Assembly: GCA_958402075.1 (NCBI GenBank)
Contig: CATXSD010000086.1
Span: 1-10,799, forward strand
Reading direction: 5' to 3'
DNA: 10,799 bases
Source: Mediterranea massiliensis
GTDB taxonomy: Bacteria; Bacteroidota; Bacteroidia; Bacteroidales; Bacteroidaceae
In this document: piece by piece, positions 1 through 6,388 of the stretch
Numbering within the stretch: position 1 is the first letter of the stretch
How the letters are laid out: every line of letters begins with the position of its first letter
The notes under the pieces: model-generated
Seen by the model: only the letters and a program-made list of their open reading frames with translations
Database searches by the model: none
What the model was told of the DNA's origin: nothing
Translations under genes and position numbers: made by a program

Positions 1-298
1 GCATCAGGGTATTGCCCAACGCCTTGTTCACTCCCTCCATGTCCTTCTGCCCCAGGCGGATGGACGAGATGGTGGAGCCGCCGGCCGATACCAGGTTGCC
101 GAAGGCTGCCGCCAGGTTCATCAGCGGGAAGGTGATGGCCAGACCTGCAATGGCCATGGCACCCACGCCGTGGCCGATGAAGATGCTGTCGATGATGTTG
201 TACAGCGACACGATGGTCATGCTGATGATGGCGGGGATGGAATACTGCAGCAGCAGTTTCCCGACACGTTCTGTACCGAGCAGATGCGGATTGTTCAT
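1..298 (-). CDS. MATE-family multidrug/organic cation efflux transporter (N-terminal part, cut by window edge)
   Basis: The reverse strand reads from an ATG at 296-298 to the window edge, giving about 99 residues that begin MNNPHLLGTERVGKLLLQ. The pattern of a short polar N-terminus, then QYSIPAIISMTIVSLYNIID, then FIGHGVGAMAIAGLAITFP is typical of the first two membrane helices of MATE (NorM/MepA-like) proteins, which export drugs or metabolites in exchange for Na+ or H+ across the inner membrane. The ISSIRLGQKD stretch near residues 80-90 matches the loop after helix 2 in the family. Full proteins have about 440-460 residues and 12 helices, so most of the gene lies to the left. A near-perfect Bacteroidetes promoter lies just upstream (328-358). 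The gene is divergent from the HAD gene at 490. Substrate cannot be inferred. Confidence 0.85.
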   Translation of the reverse strand, partial: MNNPHLLGTERVGKLLLQYSIPAIISMTIVSLYNIIDSIFIGHGVGAMAIAGLAITFPLMNLAAAFGNLVSAGGSTISSIRLGQKDMEGVNKALGNTLM

Positions 299-327
299 AA
301 GCAGTCGTAATAAGGGGTTGTCCGCTG

Positions 328-358
328 CAAAGATAGTACAAACCGGGCGAAGAACAAA
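328..358 (-). promoter_or_regulatory. Bacteroidetes-type promoter of the MATE gene
   Basis: On the minus strand TATCTTTG (328-335) matches the -7 consensus TAnnTTTG exactly, and TTTG (355-358) matches the -33 element, with 19 bp between them, the expected spacing. Transcription would start near 321, leaving a leader of roughly 22 nt before the ATG at 298. Confidence 0.6.
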
Positions 359-432
359 GCCGGAAACCTGTTTTCGGGCTTCTGTTCCAGAGGGAGGCAG
401 CCCCGTCTTATCTTAGATAGATAGCAAAAAAC

Positions 433-463
433 TTGCAGGGTACGGATACTTTTCAGAACTTTG
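433..463 (+). promoter_or_regulatory. Putative promoter of the HAD hydrolase gene
   Basis: TTG at 433-435 and GAACTTTG at 456-463 are separated by 20 bp. The second element differs from TAnnTTTG at one position only. The predicted start lies about 20 nt upstream of the ATG at 490, a usual leader length. Divergent to the MATE promoter at 328-358; the two promoters are about 75 bp apart. Confidence 0.4.
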
Positions 464-489
464 CAGCCGAATTTCGACACAGATAAAGT

Positions 490-1143
490 ATGGATAACAA
501 CAAAAAGAATGTCGCCGTCCTCTTCGACTTTGACGGCGTGGTGGTAGACACCGAGACGCAATACAGTGTTTTCTGGCACCGTGTGGGCATGGACTATCTG
601 GGCATGCCCGACCTGGAAGGACGCATCAAGGGACAGACCCTGACCTATATCTACAAGACTTTTTTCCCCGACATGACAGACAAGCAGGCAGAGATCACCG
701 CCGCCCTCGACCGCTTCGAGCAGGAGATGGAGTATCCTTTCATCCCCGGCGTGCTCGACTTTATGGACGACCTGCGCCGTCACGGCGTACGCACGGCGGT
801 GGTCACCAGTTCCAACGACAAGAAGATGGCTGCCGTGCGGCGGGTGCATCCCGATCTGGACAGCCTCTTCGACCGCATCCTGACGGCAGAGATGTTCACC
901 GCCTCGAAACCTGCGCCTGACTGTTTCCTGCTGGGCATGCAAGTGCTTGGCTCTGAACCTGCTGACACATGGGTGTTCGAGGATTCGTTCAACGGTCTGC
1001 AGGCAGGCATGGCATCGGGAGCCAACGTCATCGGCCTGGCCACGACCAATCCGCGCAGTGCCATCGCTCCGTTGTGCCATGCCGTGATAGACGACTTCCG
1101 TGGCTTCACGTACGAAAAGATGCTGAAAGTGAAGAAGCAATGA
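490..1143 (+). CDS. HAD-superfamily hydrolase, beta-phosphoglucomutase-like
   Basis: 217 residues, the normal size for a small HAD phosphatase/phosphomutase of the PGMB/GPH group. All four HAD motifs are visible: motif I FDFDGVVVDTE with nucleophile D13 and acid/base D15; motif II VVTSSN with T106 or S107; motif III K140 in ASKPAPD; motif IV FEDSFNG with E164 and D165, which bind Mg2+. An alpha-helical cap (type C1) lies between residues 20 and 90. The cytosolic enzyme probably dephosphorylates or isomerises a sugar phosphate or similar small phosphoester; the DGVVVDTE and FEDS signatures favour the beta-phosphoglucomutase-like subgroup, but the sequence does not fix the substrate. It stands alone between a divergent MATE gene and panB, 157 bp downstream. 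Confidence 0.9.
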   Translation: MDNNKKNVAVLFDFDGVVVDTETQYSVFWHRVGMDYLGMPDLEGRIKGQTLTYIYKTFFPDMTDKQAEITAALDRFEQEMEYPFIPGVLDFMDDLRRHGVRTAVVTSSNDKKMAAVRRVHPDLDSLFDRILTAEMFTASKPAPDCFLLGMQVLGSEPADTWVFEDSFNGLQAGMASGANVIGLATTNPRSAIAPLCHAVIDDFRGFTYEKMLKVKKQ

Positions 1144-1153
1144 GAAAAAGCTG

Positions 1154-1161
1154 TAACTTTG
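1154..1161 (+). promoter_or_regulatory. Putative -7 promoter element upstream of panB
   Basis: TAACTTTG matches TAnnTTTG perfectly and is followed by the C often seen after it. No TTTG or TTG is seen about 20 bp upstream, so only the -7 half is supported. If used, the panB transcript would start near 1168 and carry a leader of about 130 nt that includes the palindromic element at 1192-1264. Confidence 0.4.
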
Positions 1162-1191
1162 CAATCGGTTTTGGAGAGATAGTATAAGTGG

Positions 1192-1264
1192 CTTTCATGC
1201 TGAACGAAGCGGGAGCACCGTACAAGCCGGTACGGAACCCGTCGCCCAGGCTCAGAGTGACAAG
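1192..1264. repeat. Nested palindromic element in the panB leader
   Basis: Three nested inverted pairs are visible: an outer imperfect pair (TCATGCTGAAC at 1195-1205 against GCTCAGAGTGA at 1250-1260), a middle pair (CGGG 1210-1213 / CCCG 1238-1241) and a perfect inner stem (CCGTAC 1218-1223 / GTACGG 1230-1235) with a 6-nt loop. The outer sequences resemble the dispersed palindromic intergenic repeats with 'CTGAGCGAAGC ... CTCAGAGTGAC' ends found in many Bacteroidetes genomes. It could fold as a long hairpin in RNA and act as a terminator for the HAD gene, as a leader structure of panB, or simply be a repeat copy. Confidence 0.45.
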
Positions 1265-1300
1265 ATAAAGAACAATAACCCTTTAAAATATAAAGTAACA

Positions 1301-2122
1301 ATGGCTGGATACATTTCAGACGACACACGTAAGGTGACTACTCATCGCCTCATAGAGATGAAGCAAAGAGGCGAAAAGATATCAATGCTGACGGCATACG
1401 ACTACACCATGGCACAGATTGTGGACGGTGCGGGCGTAGACGTCATTCTGGTGGGCGACTCTGCCTCGAATGTCATGGCGGGCAACGTAACGACCCTGCC
1501 CATCACACTGGACCAGATGATCTACCACGGCAAGTCGGTGGTACGCGGTGTGAAGCGTGCCATGGTGGTGGTGGACATGCCTTTCGGTTCCTACCAGGGC
1601 AACGAACTTGAAGGTCTGGCTTCGGCCATCCGCATCATGAAGGAAAGTCATGCCGATGCCTTGAAGCTGGAAGGCGGTGAAGAAATCATCGGCACCGTGA
1701 AGCGCATCTTGAGTGCAGGCATCCCCTTGATGGGCCATCTGGGCCTGATGCCGCAGAGCATCAACAAATATGGTACCTATACCGTCCGTGCCAAGGACGA
1801 GGCCGAAGCCGAAAAGCTGGTGCGCGACGCCCATCTGTTGGAGGAGGCCGGCTGCTTTGCCCTGGTGCTGGAGAAGATTCCTGCCTCCTTGGCTGCCCGC
1901 GTGGCCAGCGAGCTGACCATTCCCGTCATCGGTATCGGTGCCGGAAGTGAGGTGGACGGTCAGGTATTGGTATGCCAGGACATGCTGGGCATGAACAACG
2001 GTTTCCGCCCGCGCTTCCTGCGCCGCTATGCCGACCTCTATACGGTGATGACGGACGCCATCAGCCGCTACGTGTCCGATGTGAAGAATTTGGATTTCCC
2101 CAATGAAAAGGAACAGTACTGA
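1301..2122 (+). CDS. panB: 3-methyl-2-oxobutanoate hydroxymethyltransferase (ketopantoate hydroxymethyltransferase)
   Basis: 273 residues, the standard PanB length. The enzyme adds a one-carbon unit from 5,10-methylene-tetrahydrofolate to alpha-ketoisovalerate to make ketopantoate, the first committed step to pantothenate and coenzyme A in the cytosol. Recognised motifs: MLTAYDYTMAQIVD (29-42), VGDSASNVMAG with Mg2+ ligand D53, VVVDMPFGSYQG with D92, ALKLEGGEE with K122 and E124, GHLGLMPQS at 145-153, LEKIP with E191 in the position of the catalytic glutamate, and IGIGAGSEVDGQVLV (210-224). It is a TIM-barrel forming decamers in the family. The ATG at 1301 follows an A-rich stretch typical of Bacteroidetes start regions. 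Its last 20 bases overlap the MFS gene, suggesting co-transcription. No panC or panD is in this window. Confidence 0.97.
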   Translation: MAGYISDDTRKVTTHRLIEMKQRGEKISMLTAYDYTMAQIVDGAGVDVILVGDSASNVMAGNVTTLPITLDQMIYHGKSVVRGVKRAMVVVDMPFGSYQGNELEGLASAIRIMKESHADALKLEGGEEIIGTVKRILSAGIPLMGHLGLMPQSINKYGTYTVRAKDEAEAEKLVRDAHLLEEAGCFALVLEKIPASLAARVASELTIPVIGIGAGSEVDGQVLVCQDMLGMNNGFRPRFLRRYADLYTVMTDAISRYVSDVKNLDFPNEKEQY

Positions 2123-3083
2123 TGACCGAATGTTGACGCACGGGCTGCGAGCCATGTGTGCCGCCAATTTTCTGATGTATGCTTCGGTGTACATGTTGCT
2201 TGGCGTGCTTCCACTGGCTCTGGCCGATGATGTGGCGTGCATCTATCCGGCATTTCTGGTCGGCATGTTGCTGGCCGGTCCTTTTCACGCCTATCTGGCC
2301 GATGCCTTCAAGCGGAAGCACGTCCTGCTGTTGTCATACGCCGGCATCGGTGCGACGATGGCTGTGTCTTCGTATGCTTACGAGACCCATTATATCTGGA
2401 TAGCTTTGCTTCAGGGAGCCTGCTTTGCACTGGCTTCGGGAGCCGGAACGACCATCAGTATCGATATCACGCTGTCGGGCCATCGCACGTCGGGCAACAT
2501 GCTGTTTGCCTTTTGCGGACGGGTAGGGATGGTGTCCGGTCTGGCTGTGGGCGTATGGGGCTTTGCCCACTATCCTTTGGCCTATCTGAGCTATGCATCG
2601 GCCCTGCTGTGCGTGGTGGCCATCTTGCTGGCTTCGTCCGTTTACGTTTCTTTCCGTGCTCCCATCGGGCTGAAGCTGTGCAGCTTGGACCGTTTTTTCC
2701 TGGGACGTGCCTGGCTGCCTGCCCTCAATGTGGGGATACTGGCTTTCGCCTTCGGCATTATCGGTATGTTTCTGACGAGCTTGTCTGCCTCGTTGGGATG
2801 GTACTGGATGCTGCCCATACTGGTGCTGCCGCTGCTCACTCCGATGTGGGTGAGGATGTTTGTCAAGCTGTCGCACCACTGTCAGCGGGCCACGGGGAAC
2901 ATGACCTTCAACCTGTTGATGGATATGGGAATGATTGCAGGTATATGGACGATGTGCATCATGAGCGGAATGGATGAAGTCCTGATAGACGAAGACACAT
3001 TGGCAATGGGAGCCTTGGTACTGGCTGTGCTGATGTTTGTCTTGGCTACTCTTCCTTATTATAAGAGAAAACGGGTGAGATAA
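2103..3083 (+). CDS. Short MFS-type membrane transporter
   Basis: 326 residues, very hydrophobic. About ten membrane segments are visible (roughly residues 17-41, 46-64, 74-92, 97-118, 134-156, 157-181, 205-228, 233-255, 268-288, 297-320). Between segments 2 and 3, HAYLADAFKRKHVLL (62-76) matches the MFS motif A (GxxxDxxxRR/K). This supports a major facilitator superfamily carrier in the inner membrane, with six helices in the first half and only four in the second; usual members have 12 helices and 380-450 residues. Substrate unknown. Start is uncertain: the ATG at 2103 overlaps panB by 20 bp, while Met10 at 2130 lies 7 bp after the panB stop and loses only polar residues. Co-transcription with panB is likely. 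The 3' end overlaps dgkA by 25 bp on the other strand. Confidence 0.75.
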   Translation: MKRNSTDDRMLTHGLRAMCAANFLMYASVYMLLGVLPLALADDVACIYPAFLVGMLLAGPFHAYLADAFKRKHVLLLSYAGIGATMAVSSYAYETHYIWIALLQGACFALASGAGTTISIDITLSGHRTSGNMLFAFCGRVGMVSGLAVGVWGFAHYPLAYLSYASALLCVVAILLASSVYVSFRAPIGLKLCSLDRFFLGRAWLPALNVGILAFAFGIIGMFLTSLSASLGWYWMLPILVLPLLTPMWVRMFVKLSHHCQRATGNMTFNLLMDMGMIAGIWTMCIMSGMDEVLIDEDTLAMGALVLAVLMFVLATLPYYKRKRVR

Positions 3084-3430
3084 GGTAGAAATACGATCAG
3101 CCCGACTACAATCGCCGCCAGAGCGCACACCAACACCGCTCCGGCGGCGATGTCTTTTACCTGCCCTGCCACAGGGTGGCGTTGCGGCGAAACAAGGTCC
3201 ACCAGCCGCTCGATGGCGCTGTTGAAGAGTTCGGCGGCAATCACCAGACCGATGCAGATGACAATGGCCGTCCATTCGCCCCGCGTGATGCTGAAGCCGA
3301 AGCCCGCCGCCACCACACAGACGGTGGCAATGAGGTGAAAACTGAGGTTCTGCTCTTTTCCTACACAGCTGCGAATACCCTGCCAGGCATAGCCGAAGCT
3401 GCGGAGTTGTTTCTTGAAGTCGTAGTGCAT
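3059..3430 (-). CDS. dgkA: Diacylglycerol kinase / undecaprenol kinase family protein
   Basis: 123 residues with three membrane helices (about 31-48, 52-66, 96-117), the size and topology of prokaryotic DgkA. The family signature is clear: AAELFNSAIERLVDLVSP (65-82) with E67, N70, E74 and D78 (equivalent to E69, N72, E76 and D80 of E. coli DgkA), KDIAAGAVL (92-100), and an N-terminal E26 matching E28. The integral inner-membrane enzyme phosphorylates a lipid alcohol with ATP: diacylglycerol, recycling it to phosphatidic acid, or undecaprenol, recycling the cell-wall carrier lipid. The sequence does not decide between them. It lies 96 bp downstream of the RSH gene on the same strand, but an inverted repeat in between may end that transcript. 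Its stop lies inside the end of the convergent MFS gene. Confidence 0.9.
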   Translation of the reverse strand: MHYDFKKQLRSFGYAWQGIRSCVGKEQNLSFHLIATVCVVAAGFGFSITRGEWTAIVICIGLVIAAELFNSAIERLVDLVSPQRHPVAGQVKDIAAGAVLVCALAAIVVGLIVFLPYLTRFLL

Positions 3431-3439
3431 ATATAAATG

Positions 3440-3520
3440 AAAAATTAAGAATGAAGAGCGAAAACGGGCTATGACATTGATGGTAAATTCCTCATTCTTC
3501 GTTCTTCATTCTTCATTTTT
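3440..3520. repeat. Long imperfect inverted repeat between the RSH gene and dgkA
   Basis: A 23-nt arm at 3440-3462 is complementary to 3498-3520 with only two unlike positions, one of which can form a G-U pair, around a 35-nt loop. The arms are built of repeated (A)GAATGA / TTCATTCT units and end in A/T runs. Read on the minus strand it lies 7 nt after the RSH stop and ends in a T-rich run, so it may serve as a terminator for that gene. AT-rich ATTC-type intergenic repeats of this look are common in Bacteroides chromosomes. Confidence 0.6.
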
Positions 3521-3526
3521 TAAGTT

Positions 3527-5743
3527 TTAGTTTCTCGATACCTGCTTCACTCCTTTCACCGTCCGCAGCTTCTTGATGAGTGCCTCCAGTCGGCCTGTGT
3601 CGCCCACCATGACGGTCAGCGTACCCGAGAAGAGACCGTCGTTCGAGTTGATGCCGATGCTGCGCAGTGTGATGCCTGTCTCTTTCGAGATGATGGAAGT
3701 GATGTTGGTCACGATGCCGATGTCGTCGTGGCCCACCACGCGCAGGGTGATGGGGTATTGCGTGCCTTCGCCCTTGCCGGCCCAGCGTGCCTTCACGATG
3801 CGGTAACCGAAGCGGGCATGCAGCTCGGCAGCGTTGGGGCAGTCGCAGCGGTGTATCTTGATGCCGCCCGTCACACTGACGAAGCCGAACACGTCGTCAC
3901 CATAGATGGGATTACAGCACTTGGCCAGCTTGAAGTCGATGCCCTTCAGGTTCTGGTCGATGACGAGCACATCTTCCTTGCCCGAACCATCTTCCTGCGT
4001 CTGCGGCTGCAGGTTGTATTCCTCGGCACTGCGGTACTGCACCTCGTCGTGGAGTTCGTTTTCGCGTTTCTGCAGTTCCAGGTAGCGGTCGATGATATCG
4101 TTCACGTCCAGTGTGCCGTCTGCAATGGCCTGGTAGAACTCCGTAACCACCTTGTAGCCCATGCGCTTGATGAGCCGCATCATTACGGCCTCGTCATAGT
4201 CTATCTTGCGGTTTTTGAACTTGCGCTCCAGTGTCTCACGGGCAAAGGCCGTCTGCCGGGAGGCCATTTCCTTCAACGCCTGGCGTATCTTGGTACGTGC
4301 CTTCGAGGTAGTGACGATATTCAGCCAGTCCTGTTTGGGCGTCTGTGTGTTCGACGTCATGATTTCCACCTGGTCGCCGCTCTGCAGTATCTGTTTCAGC
4401 TGTACGTTGCGTCCGTTCACCTTGGCTCCGATGCACTTGCATCCCAGCTTGGTGTGGATGTGGAAGGCAAAGTCGAGCACCGTGGCTCCCTTGGGCAGCT
4501 TGAAGAGGTCGCCCTTGGGGGTGAAGACAAAGACTTCGTCCTCGTACAGGTCCATCTTGAAGCGGTCCATCACTTCCAGGTCGTTGTCCGAACTTTCGAG
4601 CGCTTCGCGCACCGAGGTCAGCCATTCATCCAGTCCGCTTTCACCCTTGATGCCTTTGTAGCGCCAGTGGGCCGCCAGACCGCGTTCGGCAATCTCGTCC
4701 ATGCGCTCGGTGCGTATCTGTACTTCCACCCACTTGCCTTCGGGGCCCATGACGGTGATGTGCAGTGACTCATAGCCGTTGCTCTTCGGCACGGACAGCC
4801 AGTCGCGCAGACGTTTTGGGTTGGGCTGGTACATGTCCGTCACGATGGAGTAGGCCTGCCAGCATTCCAGTTTTTCCTTCTCCAGCGGAGAGTCGAGGAT
4901 GATGCGGATGGCAAACAGGTCGTACACGCCTTCAAAGGGACACTTCTGCTTCTTCATCTTCTGGTAGATGGAATGGATGGACTTGGTTCGTCCCTTGATG
5001 TGGAACTTCAGTCCGGCTTCTTCCAGCTTCTTCTGTACCGGGGCGATGAAGGCTGCTATGTAGCGGTCGCGGGCGGCCTTGGTAGCGTTCAGCTTGTCCT
5101 TGATGTGGTAATAGACATCATGTTCGGTATATTTCAGGGAAAGGTCCTCCAATTCCGACTTCAGCTTGTAGAGACCCAGCTTGTGGGCCAGCGGAGCATA
5201 CAGATAGGCCGCTTCGTTGGCGGCCCGACGGCGTGCCTCGTCGTTTTCCGCATCCTTGATCTGGCGCATGACATTCACACGGTCGGCAATCATAATGAGG
5301 ATGACGCGCATGTCTTCGGCGAAGGAGAGGAGCAGGTTGCGGAAGTTCTCCGATTCGATGGTCGGGCTTTTGGCATAGAGCTCGTTCACACGGATCAGTC
5401 CCCGGATGATGCCTGCCACGTCTTCACCGTATTCGCGGTGAATGTCTTCGGCTGTACACTGTCCGCTCCTCACCACCTCGTGGAGCATCAGTGCCAGGAT
5501 GGATGCACGTCGCATCCCTATTTCTTCGGCCACAATAACGGCTGTCTGCATATCCTTGATGACAGGATTCAGTCCGAACACGTCGCGTTGCAGTCCGTTG
5601 GAAGCGGCGCAGGCCACCAGATGGGCTTTCAGTTTGCGGCAGTCACCCGGCGACAGGGTATCACCCGACAATTGTAACAGCTTGCGGTAGAGGGGGATAA
5701 GCATTTGCTTCTCTTCCTCTGTGAAGAAAGGGTTTGTGTTCAT
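3527..5743 (-). CDS. relA: Long RSH (RelA/SpoT) (p)ppGpp synthetase with degenerate hydrolase domain
   Basis: 738 residues with the full long-RSH layout: HD hydrolase-type domain (about 40-200), synthetase domain (230-365), TGS (404-464), helical domain (470-570), zinc-finger domain (600-645) and C-terminal ACT (664-735). The enzyme transfers pyrophosphate from ATP to GDP/GTP to make (p)ppGpp in the stringent response, with the C-terminus sensing stalled ribosomes. Synthetase residues look intact: GRTKSIHSIYQKM (251-263), YDLFAIR with D275, NGYESLH with Y324, and EVQIRT with E340. The hydrolase site is damaged: N59 replaces the first histidine, HE (88-89) replaces HD, and ADRVN (153-157) replaces ADRLHN, although D154 remains. 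The loop motif is RLRD (311-314), close to the RxKD of bifunctional enzymes. Zinc-finger ligands C609, C610, H631 and C635 are present. Most likely a synthetase-only enzyme; Bacteroides usually has a second RSH protein that can hydrolyse (p)ppGpp. Confidence 0.93.
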   Translation of the reverse strand: MNTNPFFTEEEKQMLIPLYRKLLQLSGDTLSPGDCRKLKAHLVACAASNGLQRDVFGLNPVIKDMQTAVIVAEEIGMRRASILALMLHEVVRSGQCTAEDIHREYGEDVAGIIRGLIRVNELYAKSPTIESENFRNLLLSFAEDMRVILIMIADRVNVMRQIKDAENDEARRRAANEAAYLYAPLAHKLGLYKLKSELEDLSLKYTEHDVYYHIKDKLNATKAARDRYIAAFIAPVQKKLEEAGLKFHIKGRTKSIHSIYQKMKKQKCPFEGVYDLFAIRIILDSPLEKEKLECWQAYSIVTDMYQPNPKRLRDWLSVPKSNGYESLHITVMGPEGKWVEVQIRTERMDEIAERGLAAHWRYKGIKGESGLDEWLTSVREALESSDNDLEVMDRFKMDLYEDEVFVFTPKGDLFKLPKGATVLDFAFHIHTKLGCKCIGAKVNGRNVQLKQILQSGDQVEIMTSNTQTPKQDWLNIVTTSKARTKIRQALKEMASRQTAFARETLERKFKNRKIDYDEAVMMRLIKRMGYKVVTEFYQAIADGTLDVNDIIDRYLELQKRENELHDEVQYRSAEEYNLQPQTQEDGSGKEDVLVIDQNLKGIDFKLAKCCNPIYGDDVFGFVSVTGGIKIHRCDCPNAAELHARFGYRIVKARWAGKGEGTQYPITLRVVGHDDIGIVTNITSIISKETGITLRSIGINSNDGLFSGTLTVMVGDTGRLEALIKKLRTVKGVKQVSRN

Positions 5744-5771
5744 AACGTGTTCTTTTTGATGGTTACAAGTG

Positions 5772-5779
5772 CAAAGTTA
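5772..5779 (-). promoter_or_regulatory. Putative -7 promoter element of the RSH gene
   Basis: On the minus strand TAACTTTG matches TAnnTTTG exactly and lies 28 nt upstream of the ATG at 5743. No good TTTG is seen 19-21 bp upstream, so the assignment rests on the -7 element and its position. Confidence 0.45.
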
Positions 5780-5837
5780 GTATTCTTTGTCACATTTCCT
5801 GCGATTTTGCAAGATTTTTATAAAAAAGGAAACAAAC

Positions 5838-6287
5838 CTACAATTCATTATAGGCAGGCACATCGGGCAGGAACAAGTATCCTCCGCCTGCATAGTCCAT
5901 GCGGCAGCAATAGTGCTGGAGGCCGTTGCTCACAATCAGATAGTCCACTTTCAGCACCATGTTGTAGCGGGTAATCTGGTCGAAGACGGCTTGGGTAATC
6001 TGAACGTCGGGGGCCTTGTACTCCACAATCATGCGGGCCGACAGGTCGCGGCGGTAGAGGACGGTGTCGCATCGCTTCCGTGTGCCGTTGAGCTGTACCT
6101 GTACCTCGTTGGCCATCAGCGTCTGCGGGTATCCTTTGTGGGCAATGAGGAAATGGACGAAGTGCTGGCGTACCCATTCTTCGGGCGTCAGGGCTACATA
6201 ACGGCGGCGGATGGCGTCGAATATCATCCGCTTGCCGTCGCGTACGGCAATCTTGGCATCAAAGGCGGGCAGGTTCAGTGAATGCAT
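5838..6287 (-). CDS. Orphan HsdR N-terminal-domain-like PD-(D/E)xK protein
   Basis: 149 residues from the ATG at 6287. An upstream in-frame ATG at 6329 would add 14 residues from AT-rich DNA that carries a likely promoter, so the downstream start is preferred. The protein resembles the stand-alone 'type I restriction enzyme R protein N-terminal domain' family of Bacteroidetes. A PD-(D/E)xK nuclease core is readable: E61, D74 in RKRCDTVLY, and E89-x-K91 in IVEYKAPD, followed by a QxxxY element (Q104, Y108) as in RecB/HsdR-type nucleases. This implies metal-dependent DNA cleavage or a DNA-end/structure function in the cytosol. No HsdM, HsdS or helicase part is adjacent, so it is not a normal restriction system here. 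It is upstream of the RSH gene on the same strand, 94 bp apart, with a separate promoter between. Biological role not established. Confidence 0.75.
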   Translation of the reverse strand: MHSLNLPAFDAKIAVRDGKRMIFDAIRRRYVALTPEEWVRQHFVHFLIAHKGYPQTLMANEVQVQLNGTRKRCDTVLYRRDLSARMIVEYKAPDVQITQAVFDQITRYNMVLKVDYLIVSNGLQHYCCRMDYAGGGYLFLPDVPAYNEL

Positions 6288-6326
6288 GGGCGGTTTCTTT
6301 TTTATTTTGTAGCATAATAGGAAAAG

Positions 6327-6334
6327 CAAAAATA
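6327..6334 (-). promoter_or_regulatory. Putative -7 promoter element of the HsdR-N-like gene
   Basis: TATTTTTG on the minus strand matches TAnnTTTG exactly and lies 39 nt upstream of the preferred ATG at 6287, supporting that start. It touches the T-run of the terminator of the preceding gene. No -33 TTTG is visible at the expected distance. Confidence 0.4.
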
Positions 6335-6366
6335 CGAAAAAGGACGGAATCAGGTATTCCGTCCTT
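6331..6366 (-). terminator. Rho-independent terminator of the flavoprotein gene
   Basis: A perfect 11-bp stem (AAGGACGGAAT at 6340-6350 with ATTCCGTCCTT at 6356-6366) around a 5-nt loop. On the minus strand it is followed by TTTTTCGTATTTTT and begins 22 nt after the stop of the gene at 6389-6928. Confidence 0.85.
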
Positions 6367-6388
6367 GAAAATACTTCATCAGACCTCC

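Noticed and set aside
12..416. A 134-residue plus-strand frame opposite the MATE gene
   Set aside because: Met/Pro-rich antisense shadow of clear MATE helices; no promoter or homology.
295..1164. A 289-residue minus-strand frame opposite the HAD gene
   Set aside because: The plus strand has all four HAD motifs; the opposite frame is His/Val-rich shadow sequence.
2334..3275. A 313-residue minus-strand frame opposite the MFS gene and the dgkA end
   Set aside because: Overlaps two recognisable genes, is rich in Arg/His/Gln without domain signature, and crosses the dgkA frame.
3728..4768. A 346-residue open frame on the plus strand inside the RSH gene
   Set aside because: Fully antisense to a well-conserved 738-residue RSH protein; its translation is rich in His/Val and shows no family motif. 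It is a codon-bias shadow.
5838..6287. Type I restriction-modification system
   Set aside because: Only an HsdR-N-like nuclease domain is present; no helicase motor, HsdM or HsdS gene is in the window.
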